Below, in pieces: positions 1 to 11,740 of a stretch of DNA of 64,000 nucleotides. The stretch spans positions 36,088,501-36,152,500 of the forward strand of contig JAIVEN010000008.1 in assembly GCA_026686845.1 (NCBI GenBank), written 5' to 3'. Positions within the stretch are counted from its first letter, which is position 1, and every line of letters starts with the position of its first letter. The stretch is from Adenanthera pavonina. Lineage: Eukaryota > Streptophyta > Magnoliopsida > Fabales > Fabaceae. The notes beneath the pieces are model-generated. The model saw only the letters and a program-made list of their open reading frames with translations, was not told where the DNA came from and did not search any database. The translations under genes and the position numbers were made by a program.

Positions 1-201
1 ATAGGGTGTAGCATATACCAGTACAAAAAACTGTAGTATCATGAATATCATTAATGATACACATACACTTGTCCATGTTAATCTGAACGACGAATTGTTT
101 TTCGGAATTTCAGAGTTTAAAGATTGTGCAAACATAAAAATTTATTTTAAAAATAAAAAGAAGCAATCTCATGATGCAGCTTTAAGAGTATAACAATGTA
201 C

Positions 202-3200
202 CTCATCGTCACCATTTGAAATTTTGAGAACCTTTCAAGGATAGTTTGATCAACCAAAGCCGGTGTCCCGACTGAGGGACTATTTGCATTTGATGGCACA
301 CTAACATTACTAACACTAGCAGGAGAACCAACGCCACTCATTGCTGGGGTCTTGGGAAGGGAATTAGCCCTCCGTTTTGCAGCTACTTGCGCCTGGTGTT
401 GCCTTTGTGTAGAATCATTAGCACTTGAAGTCAAAGGAGGAGTCCCAACAGCAGCAGGAAATGAGGACATTGTTGTTTTCTCTTTTTGTAATGGGATTGC
501 TGCAGTTGCTGAAGCTGGTCCAAAATTGGGTCCAACTGAACCATTAGAAAATTCTCCTGATTTAGAAGATAAAGGGGATTGAGCTAATGCTCCAGCAGAT
601 AAGCGAGGACTCTGTACTGACTTCCTTCTCTGAAGCTGTTCATCTTTTCTTGCTTCTTTCTCCATATGCTGACCTAGATTATTCCAGGTTGTCTGAGAGA
701 AATTAGATCTCAGGAATGGATGCTGTGTTAATCTTGGTTGGAGTCGCGACTGTTGAGGGTCCAAAAGGTTTGTATCCATTTCCATCTGCACCTCTCTTTT
801 ATTCTGGCTGATCTCTGAGCCATCTAATTTATCCAATTCGAACTGCTCTTCCTTGGCAACAAATCTCATTCCCTGCTGACCAGCAGCATACTGAACAGCC
901 CCAGTGTCTTGATTCAACCTTCCTTCAAAAGCCTGCTGGGGAAACTTCTGCATGCCAGTATTTTGATACTGGATTCCTCTAGACATCGCTTGTGATTGTA
1001 ATAATGTATTTTGCCAATTAATATCAGATCCTTGAAGGGCATCAACATGTGGTCCCGCTTGTGGCTGTTGTATTCCATCAGTAGGCCTCATTCTTTTAGC
1101 AAAATTGGATAGAGGTGATGTTTGTCCATCTTGATTCTCCCTTTTTCCATGAAGAGAGGAACCTGAATTTGCACTATCGCCATATGAAATTATGATGTCC
1201 TGTGCAGCAGGGGAAGCTCCTGATGCATTAATAGCAGAAATTGATCCATGCTCATGCAAGCTTCTTGGAGTTCCCACGCCCATTTGATACCTTGATTGAT
1301 GAGACATCATTGACAAACCAGGTATAGAGGGATCCGATACAAAGCTTTTAGGTCTTGAAGACATGGCATTGCTTGCAGCAAGATCTTGTGCTGCCATATT
1401 TTCATGGGTCTGCTGCGCAACAGCATTAGATGCAATGCTTCCAGGCTCTCCCAACCTGCTGGTTGAGCTTTCTGGTACTCTATCTATGCAAACTTTCTTC
1501 CCATGGATTTTATTACTAGAAGTAGCAGTAAATTCTGGCATCTGCCTTAATCGCTTTCTCCGCAAACTACTAAGACTTAAATTGAGCTGCAAAATAAAGC
1601 TCAACATAAACGAGATGTATAAAGCCATACATTAAATCCATCAAGAAATGCTCATGCATACCTTCGTGGGAATCGGACCAACAGAGAGCCGATCTAACCT
1701 GGGAGTAGGATCTAGATGGAGTTGTGGTTGTAATGCTTTCAGTATCCTGGACTCAAATTCCTACCATCAATGCAAAATGTGAATATAGATAAGTGACATT
1801 AATACCCAATAAACGATAAGATCATGGAACTGATCATAGATCATCAGTCAAAGGAAGATCATACTCACCATGAAGTCACCATAAGTCCAAGATTTATCTG
1901 AAATCAAAGGGATGTCCTTAACAACATTCTCCAATGACATTCTGAGACGTACTTTACTAACAGTAGGGCAAACATCAGTAGAAGCAGCCCCAGACCCTTT
2001 TTCAGAAGAGCATCTTCGATAATCATGCACCTGGAAAGTTACACAAGCCATGCAAAGCTCAATCTTATGAAAAGGTATGTTCAGAGACGAGTTAATATTA
2101 GATGGTCAAAGACTTTCAAAATTGCATACTTAACCAAACTTATGCAAATTTTTCCCTAACAAAAACAGCATCAGCCTTATCCCACTAAATTTTTCTTTGA
2201 CAAAAACATGGCAGCAAATTTTTCCATGTGCCTTGTGTACTGTACAGGATTATACAAGAAATAAATAAGAAAAGTTTTGAAGTAAAACATACCAAAGTAG
2301 ACTCACCTCACATATAATTGCTCCATCAACATACTTGCATGGTATATCATCAAGAATATCTCCAGGCAAGTGGCCTGACTCAATAGCCTATGAAAAAACA
2401 TTAAATTGAAACAAAGTATAAGGGCATGTGTATAAAACTTATAGCAACTGGACAAAACAAAAATAATGAAAAAGGCTTGAAGCAATCCAAAGGAAAGTGC
2501 CCAAACTAAAGGGTAGTTTCTAGTCCTATTTCTATTTCCATCCTCCATTAACAGTGTACAAAAGTCAGTCTTAAGAGGCTGAAATTGTTTGTCCAAAAAA
2601 AGAGGCTGAAATCCAGTGAAACTAAACTCAGATTATGAAGCTGACTAACCAAGCCAGCAATCTTGAAAGCTTAGTATGAGACAATTTGAATACACATAGA
2701 GTAATACATGATATGCACTTGTACAAGTATCAAAGTTATTGAAAAATAATATATCAACATATGAAGCTTGAAGAGTTTAAACTAAAAGAACAAGGAAATT
2801 AAGAAAAATTAAATAACAGACTTACCAAGAATAGACTTTCCGACATCCTATCATATGGATGCAACAACTTTGGAAATTCTTGATATGTAGATTGATTTGC
2901 TGTCTCATTCTGAAAATACAAAATTTTCCTAGACTTAATAATAAACATATAAGGTGAAGCAAGAATACCCTCTATGTCAGGCAATTTCATCAATTTCAGC
3001 AACATAATAATAGTTCTTTTAAACAAACCTCCGTCGGCTTTCCGATAGAATAACCATCTGGGAACAGGTTCAATGTGAAAGAAGCTTCACTCTCTGTCAA
3101 AACAACAAACACTACAACACTTAGTATTTACACACGTTAGGCAGCCAATATAGTTAGTAGTCAAACCTGCAATTGAGAGAGGGCCAGATGAAATGGATGC

Positions 3201-4431
3201 ATCAGGCACCCGAGCGATGTTATCACCAGACTCAACAAGATTGTTCTACATCAGAGGAAATTTAAAATCATCGCAAAAAGAATTTAAACACCAAAATGTT
3301 AAGTGATCCCCACTTTTTGCATTGATATTTCAATCAAAGTTAACCATAATAGAGAAAAATAGAAATATATGCCTTCTAGGAGAATGCTTGTCCACTGTAA
3401 ACGAGGAAAAAGCAAGTTAACAATCTAAGGTGAAGGTGCTGAAAATGCAGAGGAACTCTAATGTTCTTTGAGTATTGAAAATTATACCTGTCATCCCTAA
3501 CCTAGTCCCAGTCCCCAATATTGAAACACCAAGATGGCAAAACATAGATATAGCGCAACTTTTTTCCTGTTGAATATTAAACTTAAACACTACAGAGACA
3601 CCCGAAAAAAAAAATCAAAGGGATAGCTATAAAAATATCAACGACAAAAAAAAATGTATTTTTAACTTTTAAATCTTCTAGTTTTATAACAAACATGATT
3701 TTCAGGGCTAGGCTCCTCATAGGTTCCCTAGCATAGCTCGAGCCCATCAATGTTTTGGCAATAGTTTCCATGGAAGCGAAGCTACTATTGCAAATACGGA
3801 AGCTTCATGATTAGGAAAAAAAAATACTAACCGGACCAAACCTATCAGTAATCTTTGAATAGATTATGCATTACACTAGATCACCAGGAAGTCAACCAAA
3901 TTTACAAAATTTCCATCAATTTGTTTTCCTTTTTCACTGGAAACCAAAAGGGACACATCCTTCTCCAAGCTATCAAAGTGAATTGAGCTCAGGGCTAACA
4001 TGCACCAAATATGAAAATGTACTGCTTTTACCTAGTCTCTTTATAAAAAAAAATGGAGAGTAAAAAAGAGAGCTCTTATTTCCCCCCTCCAATTCACTAC
4101 CAGGAACCCATCATTCCAGAAATAGAAAAAGCTAGGAAATTTAAAAAAAAAAATGCTAGAAAAATTATATCACAAAAATCTCAAATTCTATGCTTTTGAA
4201 ACAATCTTGCACGACCCCAAAAAATTCTTATGTCATCTACTGTCATTCCCCGATAACCCACTTGAATTCGCATCTTACCTGGGGCTCTCGGGGAGAGAAT
4301 TCATTCTTGGAGTCAACAACTCGAGAGCTAGTCTTGGAATTTTCAGACGCACCATTCTCAGAAGCTTCGGATAGAATGGGCTTTGGGCGAAACCTAGAGC
4401 CAGTCTTTGAGACCTTGAAGGAGACGCCCAT
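202..4431 (-). CDS. PHL: PHL / SPT20-like transcriptional coactivator (5' part; gene runs off the left edge)
   Basis: Eight exons are readable on the minus strand: 4431-4279, 3245-3167, 3093-3029, 2909-2826, 2387-2307, 2030-1869, 1760-1662 and 1586-202. All have GT-AG borders and keep one frame, giving about 702 residues. The last donor (201) leaves phase 2, so the gene continues left of the window. The start MGVSFKVSKTGSRFRPKP and the blocks FTLNLFPDGYSIGKP (near 85-97), LPGDILDDIPCKYVDG, VRLRMSLENVVKDIPLISD, LRRKRLRQMPEF and NKIHGKKVCIDRVPESS match my recollection of Arabidopsis PHYTOCHROME-DEPENDENT LATE-FLOWERING, a plant Spt20-type SAGA subunit. The first ~250 residues form the conserved Spt20-like region. 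The large exon 8 encodes a low-complexity Q/S/N-rich tail typical of nuclear coactivators. Known role of the family: nuclear flowering-time control linked to phytochrome B and CONSTANS. The 202-1586 exon is open somewhat beyond both splice sites; those extensions are intronic. Confidence 0.9.
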
Positions 4432-5939
4432 AATAATGAATCCGCTAAAGAAATTTGAGAAAACAATAGAAAGTAATTGGGAGAAACAAAACCCTAGGAG
4501 GAATGTCAGTTAGGTTCATTCATGCGGGAATTAACTGAAAGCCAGATGAGGGATAGACGCGGGGATCGCTGAAGCTCTGTATTAAAAAAATTAAATTATT
4601 ACTCATAGTTTTATTTTAATAGGTATTTCCCAGTATATCCCGTTGGCATTGCATTGCATTCCAAGTCCCAAATACTACATTGACCTGCTCGGACACTGAA
4701 TATTTCTCTGATAGGTAACCAGTTTAAGAAAAATATGAAGGACAATAGGACAATAATGTGGCTTTGGACTCGGATCGTATAACTGAATAGAATCCGCGTC
4801 GTTGTTCTATGAAAAATAAATCTATATTTTTATCAAAATATTTTTCTTCTCACTTTTTTTAAAGACTTGTACTGAGTTTATTGTCTTATTTGCGATGAAT
4901 TTTGATCATATAAAACAATAAGAAAAGAAAAACTAAGGATTGTTTGGTATAAGAGAAGTGAGAAGAGAAATTTTAACTTCTTTAAAAACGGAGCAATTAC
5001 TCTTGTTTAATTAAGAAAAATTATAAGTTTCCCTTTTCTAAAAGATAAGTTTAAATCGAGAAATATAAATTCCCTTAATTTCTATACTTTTTAAGTATTT
5101 TACAATTTTTTTTCAAAATAACTATTAATTACTTAATCAATTTTCTTAATAATAGGGGTATTTATGTATTTAACATTAAAATATCATATATGTATTTTAA
5201 AAATCAATTTAAACTTTTTAGAAAGTGAAAAACAAAACAAATAAAAAATAAATGAACTCTATTGAAAGTTAATTTATTGGAAAGTATTCTTTCCAATAAG
5301 TATATCAAGGAAGCCCTAGAATGATACCAAAGTGTAAATTAAGAGTTGTACCATTAACAGAATAATATTTGGCCAAACAGCTCAACTCATTATTTGGAAA
5401 ATATTTTCACAAGACAGAAGAATAAATGGATGGTCTCTTTAATCATCCTTAACCCTTACAAACTTAAACTGTGTGTCCTTATGAATTGAGGCATTAAGGA
5501 TAAAATAGGGTGAAGTTAATATTATAATTATAAAATTGCACCCTCTAATAAAACATCAATCATGCCCCATCTCTTCTCCCATTTTTTCACTACATCAGCC
5601 TCTCTCTCTTCACGCTTTCTGCACTGCCACACTGTTCTCTCCACCAAGTCAAGCTCCATTCTAGTTCTCTAAAGTGTCAAGATATTCCTTTCCAGTTTCC
5701 ACATCTATGTTACTCATAGTTTGTTCATCAATTCAATTTATAATTGAATTTTCTTTTATTAGAATATTTATGAAAATGTTGTAACTTTTTTATCCCATAC
5801 TAGTAGTTCTTTCTATTCCCTAATGTTTGTGAAAATTTTCAATTTAGATAAGCGTCCCTTGAAAACATTGCTAGTAACACATGCATAATTATTCAATTTA
5901 TTTACTACTTGATAAATATTCTAATTATTATGATATACA

Positions 5940-6300
5940 GATATTGTTACGTGTATGAAATACAACACAATACGATATGTTGTATACAACAAATTTTAAA
6001 ATTTTATGATATGAGAAATATTCATATAAAATTTATATATATATGTTCAATAAATTAACGTATTAAAGATAAAAAGTATAAAAAAAATTGAGTTTTAATT
6101 ATGAATTTTAAAAGTACTATAAAAATATCTTAAAATAAGAAATCAAAAGTTGAGTTTTCCTATAAAATTTAAATCATTTAAGAACTTTTTAAGGAAGAAA
6201 AATTAATGATACCTATATAATACGTATCATGAAATACAGCATGAATATCATATCTAATACGTATCAGATATGGGCATGTTTTTCTTTTTAAAGTATGGGT
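5940..6300 (+). repeat. Dispersed AT-rich repeat, copy 1 (unnamed family)
   Basis: This stretch aligns by eye with 12395-12750 along its whole length. Shared blocks include the runs around AAATTTATATATATAT, ATTAATGTATCAAAGATAAA, ATTTTAAAAGTA and the closing TTTTTAAGTATGG. A weaker third relative seems to lie at about 31270-31595. I could not define terminal inverted repeats or a target duplication, so the element class is unknown. It has no coding capacity. Confidence 0.55.
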
Positions 6301-7850
6301 ATAATATAATTATTTAATAATAATCATTTGAAATAATTATTAATTATACTTGAAATAAGAATTTGTTGACACTTTTCATCTATATTAACTTATAAGAATA
6401 ATATTTAAAAAAATATTATAATTCATTCAATTCCATCCATTTTATAATAACTTATAAAATTGACAAACAACTCCATTCCACTCAACCCTTTTCCATTTCA
6501 TTGCATTCCATTAATAATTATTATATTCCATTTTATTCTAAACTCTTAAATGTACCCAAGGTAACAAAGCATCATTAAAAAGATTAATGTATAATAAGTC
6601 AATCAAAAAGGATTAATGTATAATAAATAAAATGTCAATAAAGATATAGACCCAAAGCCAAACAAGGGGCTTGATCCCAAGATTGGAATAATGTTGACAC
6701 GGAATAAAGAAGTTAAGGTATGTTTGTTTCCTGGTTTACATGTATTGGAATGCACGTAAATAGATAAGCTCCTTTATCAGAAGCATTGGAGAAATGCAAG
6801 TTTACACGGTCTCCAACACCAGCGCAAACACACATTTAGACAATTAAAATAGCTATAATTAGTTAAGAAGTTATTCCTTCCGGTCCACATTATAAAACAC
6901 TTTATATGACATATTTTTTGTCCAAAATATAGGATATTAGATATTTTTTTCCTATTTTTTCCCTGTTTCTAATGTTTTCTCTTTCCTTATTTATATCCCT
7001 ACAATGATAATATAATAGAGTATTTAATGAGAGTGAAATAGAAAATATGAATATATTTTGCATTGATTTCAATTACAAAAATAATTTTTTTAATATATGT
7101 GTAATTGATATAAAATATCTTATAATGTGAACTAAATGGAATAATTGTAACTAGAGGCATTGTTAAACCCTTAATTAGGACCAACTCACTGTCAAATCTC
7201 ATGAAGAGTTGAGAATTTATGACAAACATTAAGAAGGGCCGGACTACTTTAATTGCTTCCAACTTCTCCATTCCAGCTTGAATATTAGCATTTTACACTT
7301 CCTTTTTAAAAGAAAGGCCATTAAAACAAAAATCATATTCCATATCAAATATAAGGGCTGTGAAGAATCCTAAAACATATACACCAAAGGATAGCAAAGA
7401 TAGCCCTGTGCCATAATGCCTTTCCTCCGCGGTTGAACTTGTACCTAAAGCTAAGGAGACTTAGAGAAGAAATTGTGTAAGTAAATTAATTACCACAATG
7501 TTTCACAGTTTACAATGCTATTATCAAATTATATTATTGTCTTTGGTATGATTAGTGTTTGACTCACGGGTTCCCCTATGCACCATCTAAAATATTTGTG
7601 GTGAAAAAAATGGTGTGCTACTTGTAAACAGATGCACAAAATATAACAGATGGATCACCTTGACCTCCAAGTCTAAGGGTTTCAGAAGCTTACACTTCTA
7701 TATTAACCAATATCTAATATCCATGAAGTCAACACTCACATTTCTGCCATTCCTCACTGAAATTTTATATAATCATTTCCACTATCTACTTGTTCCAAAA
7801 CATCATTCGGCTTCCCTTTGACAAAAGGATAATACAAAAAGAGGTGCTCC

Positions 7851-7856
7851 CACGTG
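7851..7856. promoter_or_regulatory. G-box CACGTG upstream of FLU
   Basis: A perfect palindromic CACGTG lies about 730 bp before the FLU start codon. G-boxes bind plant bHLH and bZIP factors, including phytochrome-interacting factors that act on tetrapyrrole genes. The motif is short and distant, so a regulatory role is only a possibility. Confidence 0.25.
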
Positions 7857-7998
7857 ATGTACGGATGGGATGAGATGTTGATAGAGATGCGTAGGATTCA
7901 AACAATATTTGAGGGGGGAAAAGTTCTACTCTCATTCTAACCAAAAAGAAAAAAAAAAAAACTTATAATTTAAATAAATATCATAAAAATTTTATATA

Positions 7999-8275
7999 CT
8001 CCCTCCATTCCTTAATATAAGGGACAAGTGGGGAAATTTCTATGTTTCAAAATATAAAGGACAAGGAGTTTTGTCTAGTGTATTTAATAATTTTTTTTTA
8101 AAATTGCCCCTAATTAATATAGTATTTTTCCATTTGCATTAATTGCATGATGTAAAAGTTATTAATATTAAATGAGGGTATTTTTAGAAACTATTTTATA
8201 TTTCAGACAAATTTATTACTTTTCTTGGTCTGTATGATTTTATCTTTTGTCTCTTATATTAAGGAACGGAGGGAG
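7999..8275. mobile_element. Stowaway-type MITE (family A), 277 bp
   Basis: The ends are CTCCCTCCATTCCTTAATAT on the left and, reverse-complemented on the right, CTCCCTCCGTTCCTTAATAT. They are flanked by TA on both sides, the target duplication of Tc1/mariner-derived MITEs. Relatives occur at 28987-29273 and 54125-54406. It is non-coding. Confidence 0.85.
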
Positions 8276-8588
8276 TAATTTATAAAAAAATATTTACTAT
8301 GATGTAAACCACTAAAAAAAAAAGAAGAAGAAATAGCCAACAACTGATTTATACTTTTATAATAAAAATTATTAATTTTTTTAAAGAAAAAAATGAATGC
8401 CCAGCCCCGGCCGAGATTTGAAATAATAATAACCCTAATAGTTATAATTAAGGCCTGTCTATCCACTGTCCAGCCCGAAATATCTTAAGCGCCCCGTCAG
8501 CCCATAATGAATAGATGTTTTTTTTCTAACAATAATTTATCATCAAGGCCCCGTGTAATCTTATCCGACGTCGATCCTTTGCACGGCA

Positions 8589-11500
8589 ATGACGGTGGTG
8601 CTCCATTGCTCGTGCTTCCTCGCGCGCCCTCGCCACCGGCAACCTGCCGGGCTAGACCAACTTTCTGGAAACAGGTTCAACGTTCCCGGTAAGTACTTGC
8701 ACACAGACAATCACAGATCACGATCACCTCTTTGCATTTCTTTTAGTACCTTAGTATGAACTTCATGCTTCTGCTTCGCTTGCTCGGTGTCATTTTTTTG
8801 AGCTGGAGTTTCGACAATCGAATCGAATTTCTTCAATGTCAATTGGATATTCACGTGGTTCTTTTCCAGGCATCGCTTATTACAGCTTTTCTTAGGAGAC
8901 TATAATGTGAAGGAAATGGTTGTTGTTGTTGTTGTTACCCATTTTACTTATTTTTTTAATAAAATGTTAACTTTCTTGAATCATTGATCGGCGTTGGGAT
9001 TCATTTTTTCTGTCTTTCTCGTGAAGACGGAAATTTTGAAGGTTCAGTCTTTCTTTCTTTTTCTGACTCAGTTTCTATCAGTCCTATGTAAAAATAGAAG
9101 AATTAAAGTGCTAATCTTCGTGATGGTTAGCTGTATCTGGTTGAACTATGTTATTGAAGAATTTTTTCAATTTCCAAGTGTACAATGTTGATCCTCAAGA
9201 TTTTATTATACTATATGGTTACGTCCTCTTAGAAGTCGAAAATTTGAAACTTAAAGTATTAATTTACGCGCAAAACTTAGGGAAAGTCCCTTTGGAAATT
9301 GTTAATCATCTGGTGCTAAGTTGTAAAAATGGTACACGTTATGTTTTTGTTGGAGATTTTTTTTTTTAACTGAATTTGGAGAATCTCATAATAAAGTTGC
9401 ACCAAAGTTTTTTCCTTGTTTTATCTCAGCTGGCAAGCAATATATCCATCCTCATTGCCACCACCATACATGAATTGCTCACAAAGTTTGTAAATAAACT
9501 AAAGAATCTAAGGTGAGAAGTTACAGATACTCATATGAAATTATACTTCTTTATTGAGTTAGGAAAATTAGCTGGTATTTCTCTCAAAGTGGACAAGTTT
9601 ATGCGACTCCTTAAAGGCACATTTGATGGGCCTTCTGCAATTCAAAGCATGCTGCTCCGCTCGAACTGTCAGGTATGATGGTGAGTCACAGAACACCTGT
9701 TGCGCTGCAGATGCCTTTTTTTTTTTTTTGACAATAGATCCAACACTGAATTTTGTTCACTTCTTCATGTTAGGAAATTATTACCTGATTCATTTTTCTT
9801 ACTGCATTCGGTTGATCTCAGTTGTTATTTGATTTTATAACTCTATTATATCAACCCATAACTTGGAGGACCTTGTAAACTGTTAAAAGAAAGAAGTACG
9901 ATGTACTCCAAATTGAGTTTTATATACAACAGTTTGTGTTCTTATAATGTTTAAGACCCCTCTATGCTAATCATTATTTTGGCATCTGACTGTAATTGCT
10001 TGCCTTGCTAGGAAGACATGAACCAAAGGTTCCCATCACTGATAGTTCTTACCAGCAGTGTTTTGATGTTCTCTAACCCTTCTCAAGCCTTAGCTGAAAC
10101 CTGTGAGGCTGATAACTCTGTTTTTAATATGCCTTTGCTGCTATCAGTAGCCCTCATTGGAGCCACCGTTGGAGGTAAGGTAGTATGAGCTTCATTAAAC
10201 TGTCTTATGGATGTACCTTACCACTTGGGGTTTGGCTTAGACCCTCATCTTATTGCGGGTTACACTTGTGGATATGATTTTTATCTATTGATTTATTTCA
10301 TTTGCTCTGAAAAGGGCTGGCATAGTACTTAATATATCATGCATGATAAACAGCTATCTTGAAATACAGGAATCCAGCATAAAATTTAGATTTTTGGCTG
10401 TGTAAAGCCTGAAATGCCTCCTGAAAGATTTGTCTGGTTCTCCAATCCAGAGAGCTTTTTTTCAGGGAGAAAGAGAGGTTAGAAAGAAGGAGCATTAGAA
10501 ATTCCCTTAAAGAAGAATTATCAATGAATGAAATATATGCAGAAAATAAAAATCTTAGTGTGACACAATCAATATATGCAGAAAATGAAAATCTTAGTGT
10601 GACACAATCTTAAATTGAAAGGAAATAAAAGATATAAAAGAAACAAAGGCCGATTATGTCCTATAATCTCTGATATTTCACTTAACTGGTAGGTATGCTG
10701 CTATTTATTTTTTTTTACTGTATTGGAAGATATGTGAAGTTCTTTTCCTTGTTTTAAATTGATTGATTGTATGACAGGGTTGCTTGCTCGGCAAAGGAGA
10801 GGAGAATTAAAGCGGCTGAATGATCAATTACGCCAGATCAATGCAGCCTTGAGGAGGCAAGCCAAAGTTGAGTCATACGCCCCTAGCTTGAGTTATGCTC
10901 CTATTGGTGGTAGAATCTCTGAGACTGAAGTTATAGTTGATCCAAGGAAGCAAGACCTTATTTCTAAATTGAAAAAGGGGAAGAACTTTCTGAGGAACCA
11001 AGAGCCAGATAAAGCATTCAAGGAGTTTGAGACTGCACTTGAGCTTGCCCAGAGTTTGAAGGATCCAATTGAGGAGAAAAAAGCCGCTAGAGGTTTAGGT
11101 TAGTTTTCCTACCGTTTTTTTTCCTTGGGTGTTCTGTTTTATTGCATGTTTTCTTCATTTGTGTAAAGTTTCTTAGGTGTTTGTTATCAAGTTCTACAAT
11201 TAAAAAACTTGCAACTTAAAAAAAAAAAAAACCAATCATGTGATGCTATGCTATAAAAAATATCAACATGTTGGATTTTCATTAGAGAATCTAATGGCAA
11301 ATATTTTAAAAACTGTACTTATAGGCATTGACTTTTCTTCTTTAGAATATATATATACAAATGAAAATTTTTGCTAGCCTACAACATATATTAAAATCAA
11401 GCCTGTGATAAGTAGATATGAAATCATATCAGGCACACTCTTTAAGTGACATTTATATCTAAGGTATTACATATTTCTTTATGATTGATTTTGTGTCGAT

Positions 11501-11740
11501 TTCTTTGAATATCAGTATAAATAACTGCATATTACAGGGGCCTCACTGCAAAGGCAAGGCAAGTACCGAGAAGCCGTTAAATACCATTCCATGGTATTGT
11601 CCATCTCTGAAAGAGAAGGAGAGGAATCTGGCAACACAGAAGCTTATGGGGCAGTTGCTGACTGTTTCACTGAGCTTGGAGACCTTGAACGAGCAGGACA
11701 GTTCTATGACAAGTATATTGCAAGGCTTGAAAAAGATTAA
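8589..11740 (+). CDS. FLU: FLU, TPR protein repressing tetrapyrrole (chlorophyll) synthesis
   Basis: Five exons: 8589-8688, 9563-9672, 10012-10174, 10778-11098 and 11538-11740, giving 298 aa (Arabidopsis FLU is about 316). The start is the ATG at 8589 because its frame (MTVVLHCSCFLARPRHR..., phase 1 at the donor) is the only one that joins in frame to exon 2. The ATG at 8507 is in a frame that does not. Residues 1-70 look like a plastid transit region. Residues 110-128 (MPLLLSVALIGATVGG...) are a membrane segment. Residues 129-155 are charged and coiled-coil-like (RQRRGELKRLNDQLRQINAA). From about 180 to the end come TPR motifs (RNQEPDKAFKEFETALELAQ, QGKYREAVKYHSMV, LGDLERAGQFYDKYIARLEK). FLU anchors to thylakoids and binds glutamyl-tRNA reductase through its TPRs to limit 5-aminolevulinate synthesis in the dark. 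Identification rests on near-complete C-terminal similarity to the family. Confidence 0.9.
10532..10609. repeat. 39-bp tandem duplication in FLU intron 3
   Basis: Two adjacent 39-bp units (10532-10570 and 10571-10609) differ at one base. Each begins AATATATGCAGAAAAT and ends GTGTGACACAATC. This is a recent local duplication inside the intron with no obvious effect on splicing. Confidence 0.85.

Larger units (their letters stand above)
4432..8588. other. Intergenic region between divergent PHL and FLU
   Basis: These 4.1 kb lie between two divergently transcribed genes and should hold both promoters. I see no exon-like reading frame here. Most of it is AT-rich, with a dispersed ~360-bp repeat (about 5940-6300), a Stowaway-type MITE (7999-8275) and a CACGTG at 7851. 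The stretch 6360-6560 loosely resembles 56750-56970, suggesting another old dispersed repeat. Base composition becomes more balanced just before FLU (from about 8400), as expected for a proximal promoter and 5' UTR. Confidence 0.7.

Noticed and set aside
147..201. Extension of PHL exon 8 to the stop at 147
   Set aside because: A GT donor follows GACGATGAG at 202, and the family sequence MVTMR continues in a further exon outside the window.
8507..8692. 61-codon open frame starting upstream of FLU exon 1
   Set aside because: It ends in phase 2 at the 8688 donor and meets stops in every plausible following exon. The ATG at 8589 in another frame ends in phase 1 and joins exon 2 cleanly.
9430..9512. 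Possible extra FLU exon between AG 9429 and GT 9513
   Set aside because: In the frame required by exon 1 (phase 1) it contains a stop, and the FLU family does not need it.
10532..10609. CRISPR-like direct repeats
   Set aside because: Two adjacent units with no spacers in a plant intron are a tandem duplication. The same holds for 19852, 38179, 43496 and 50073.
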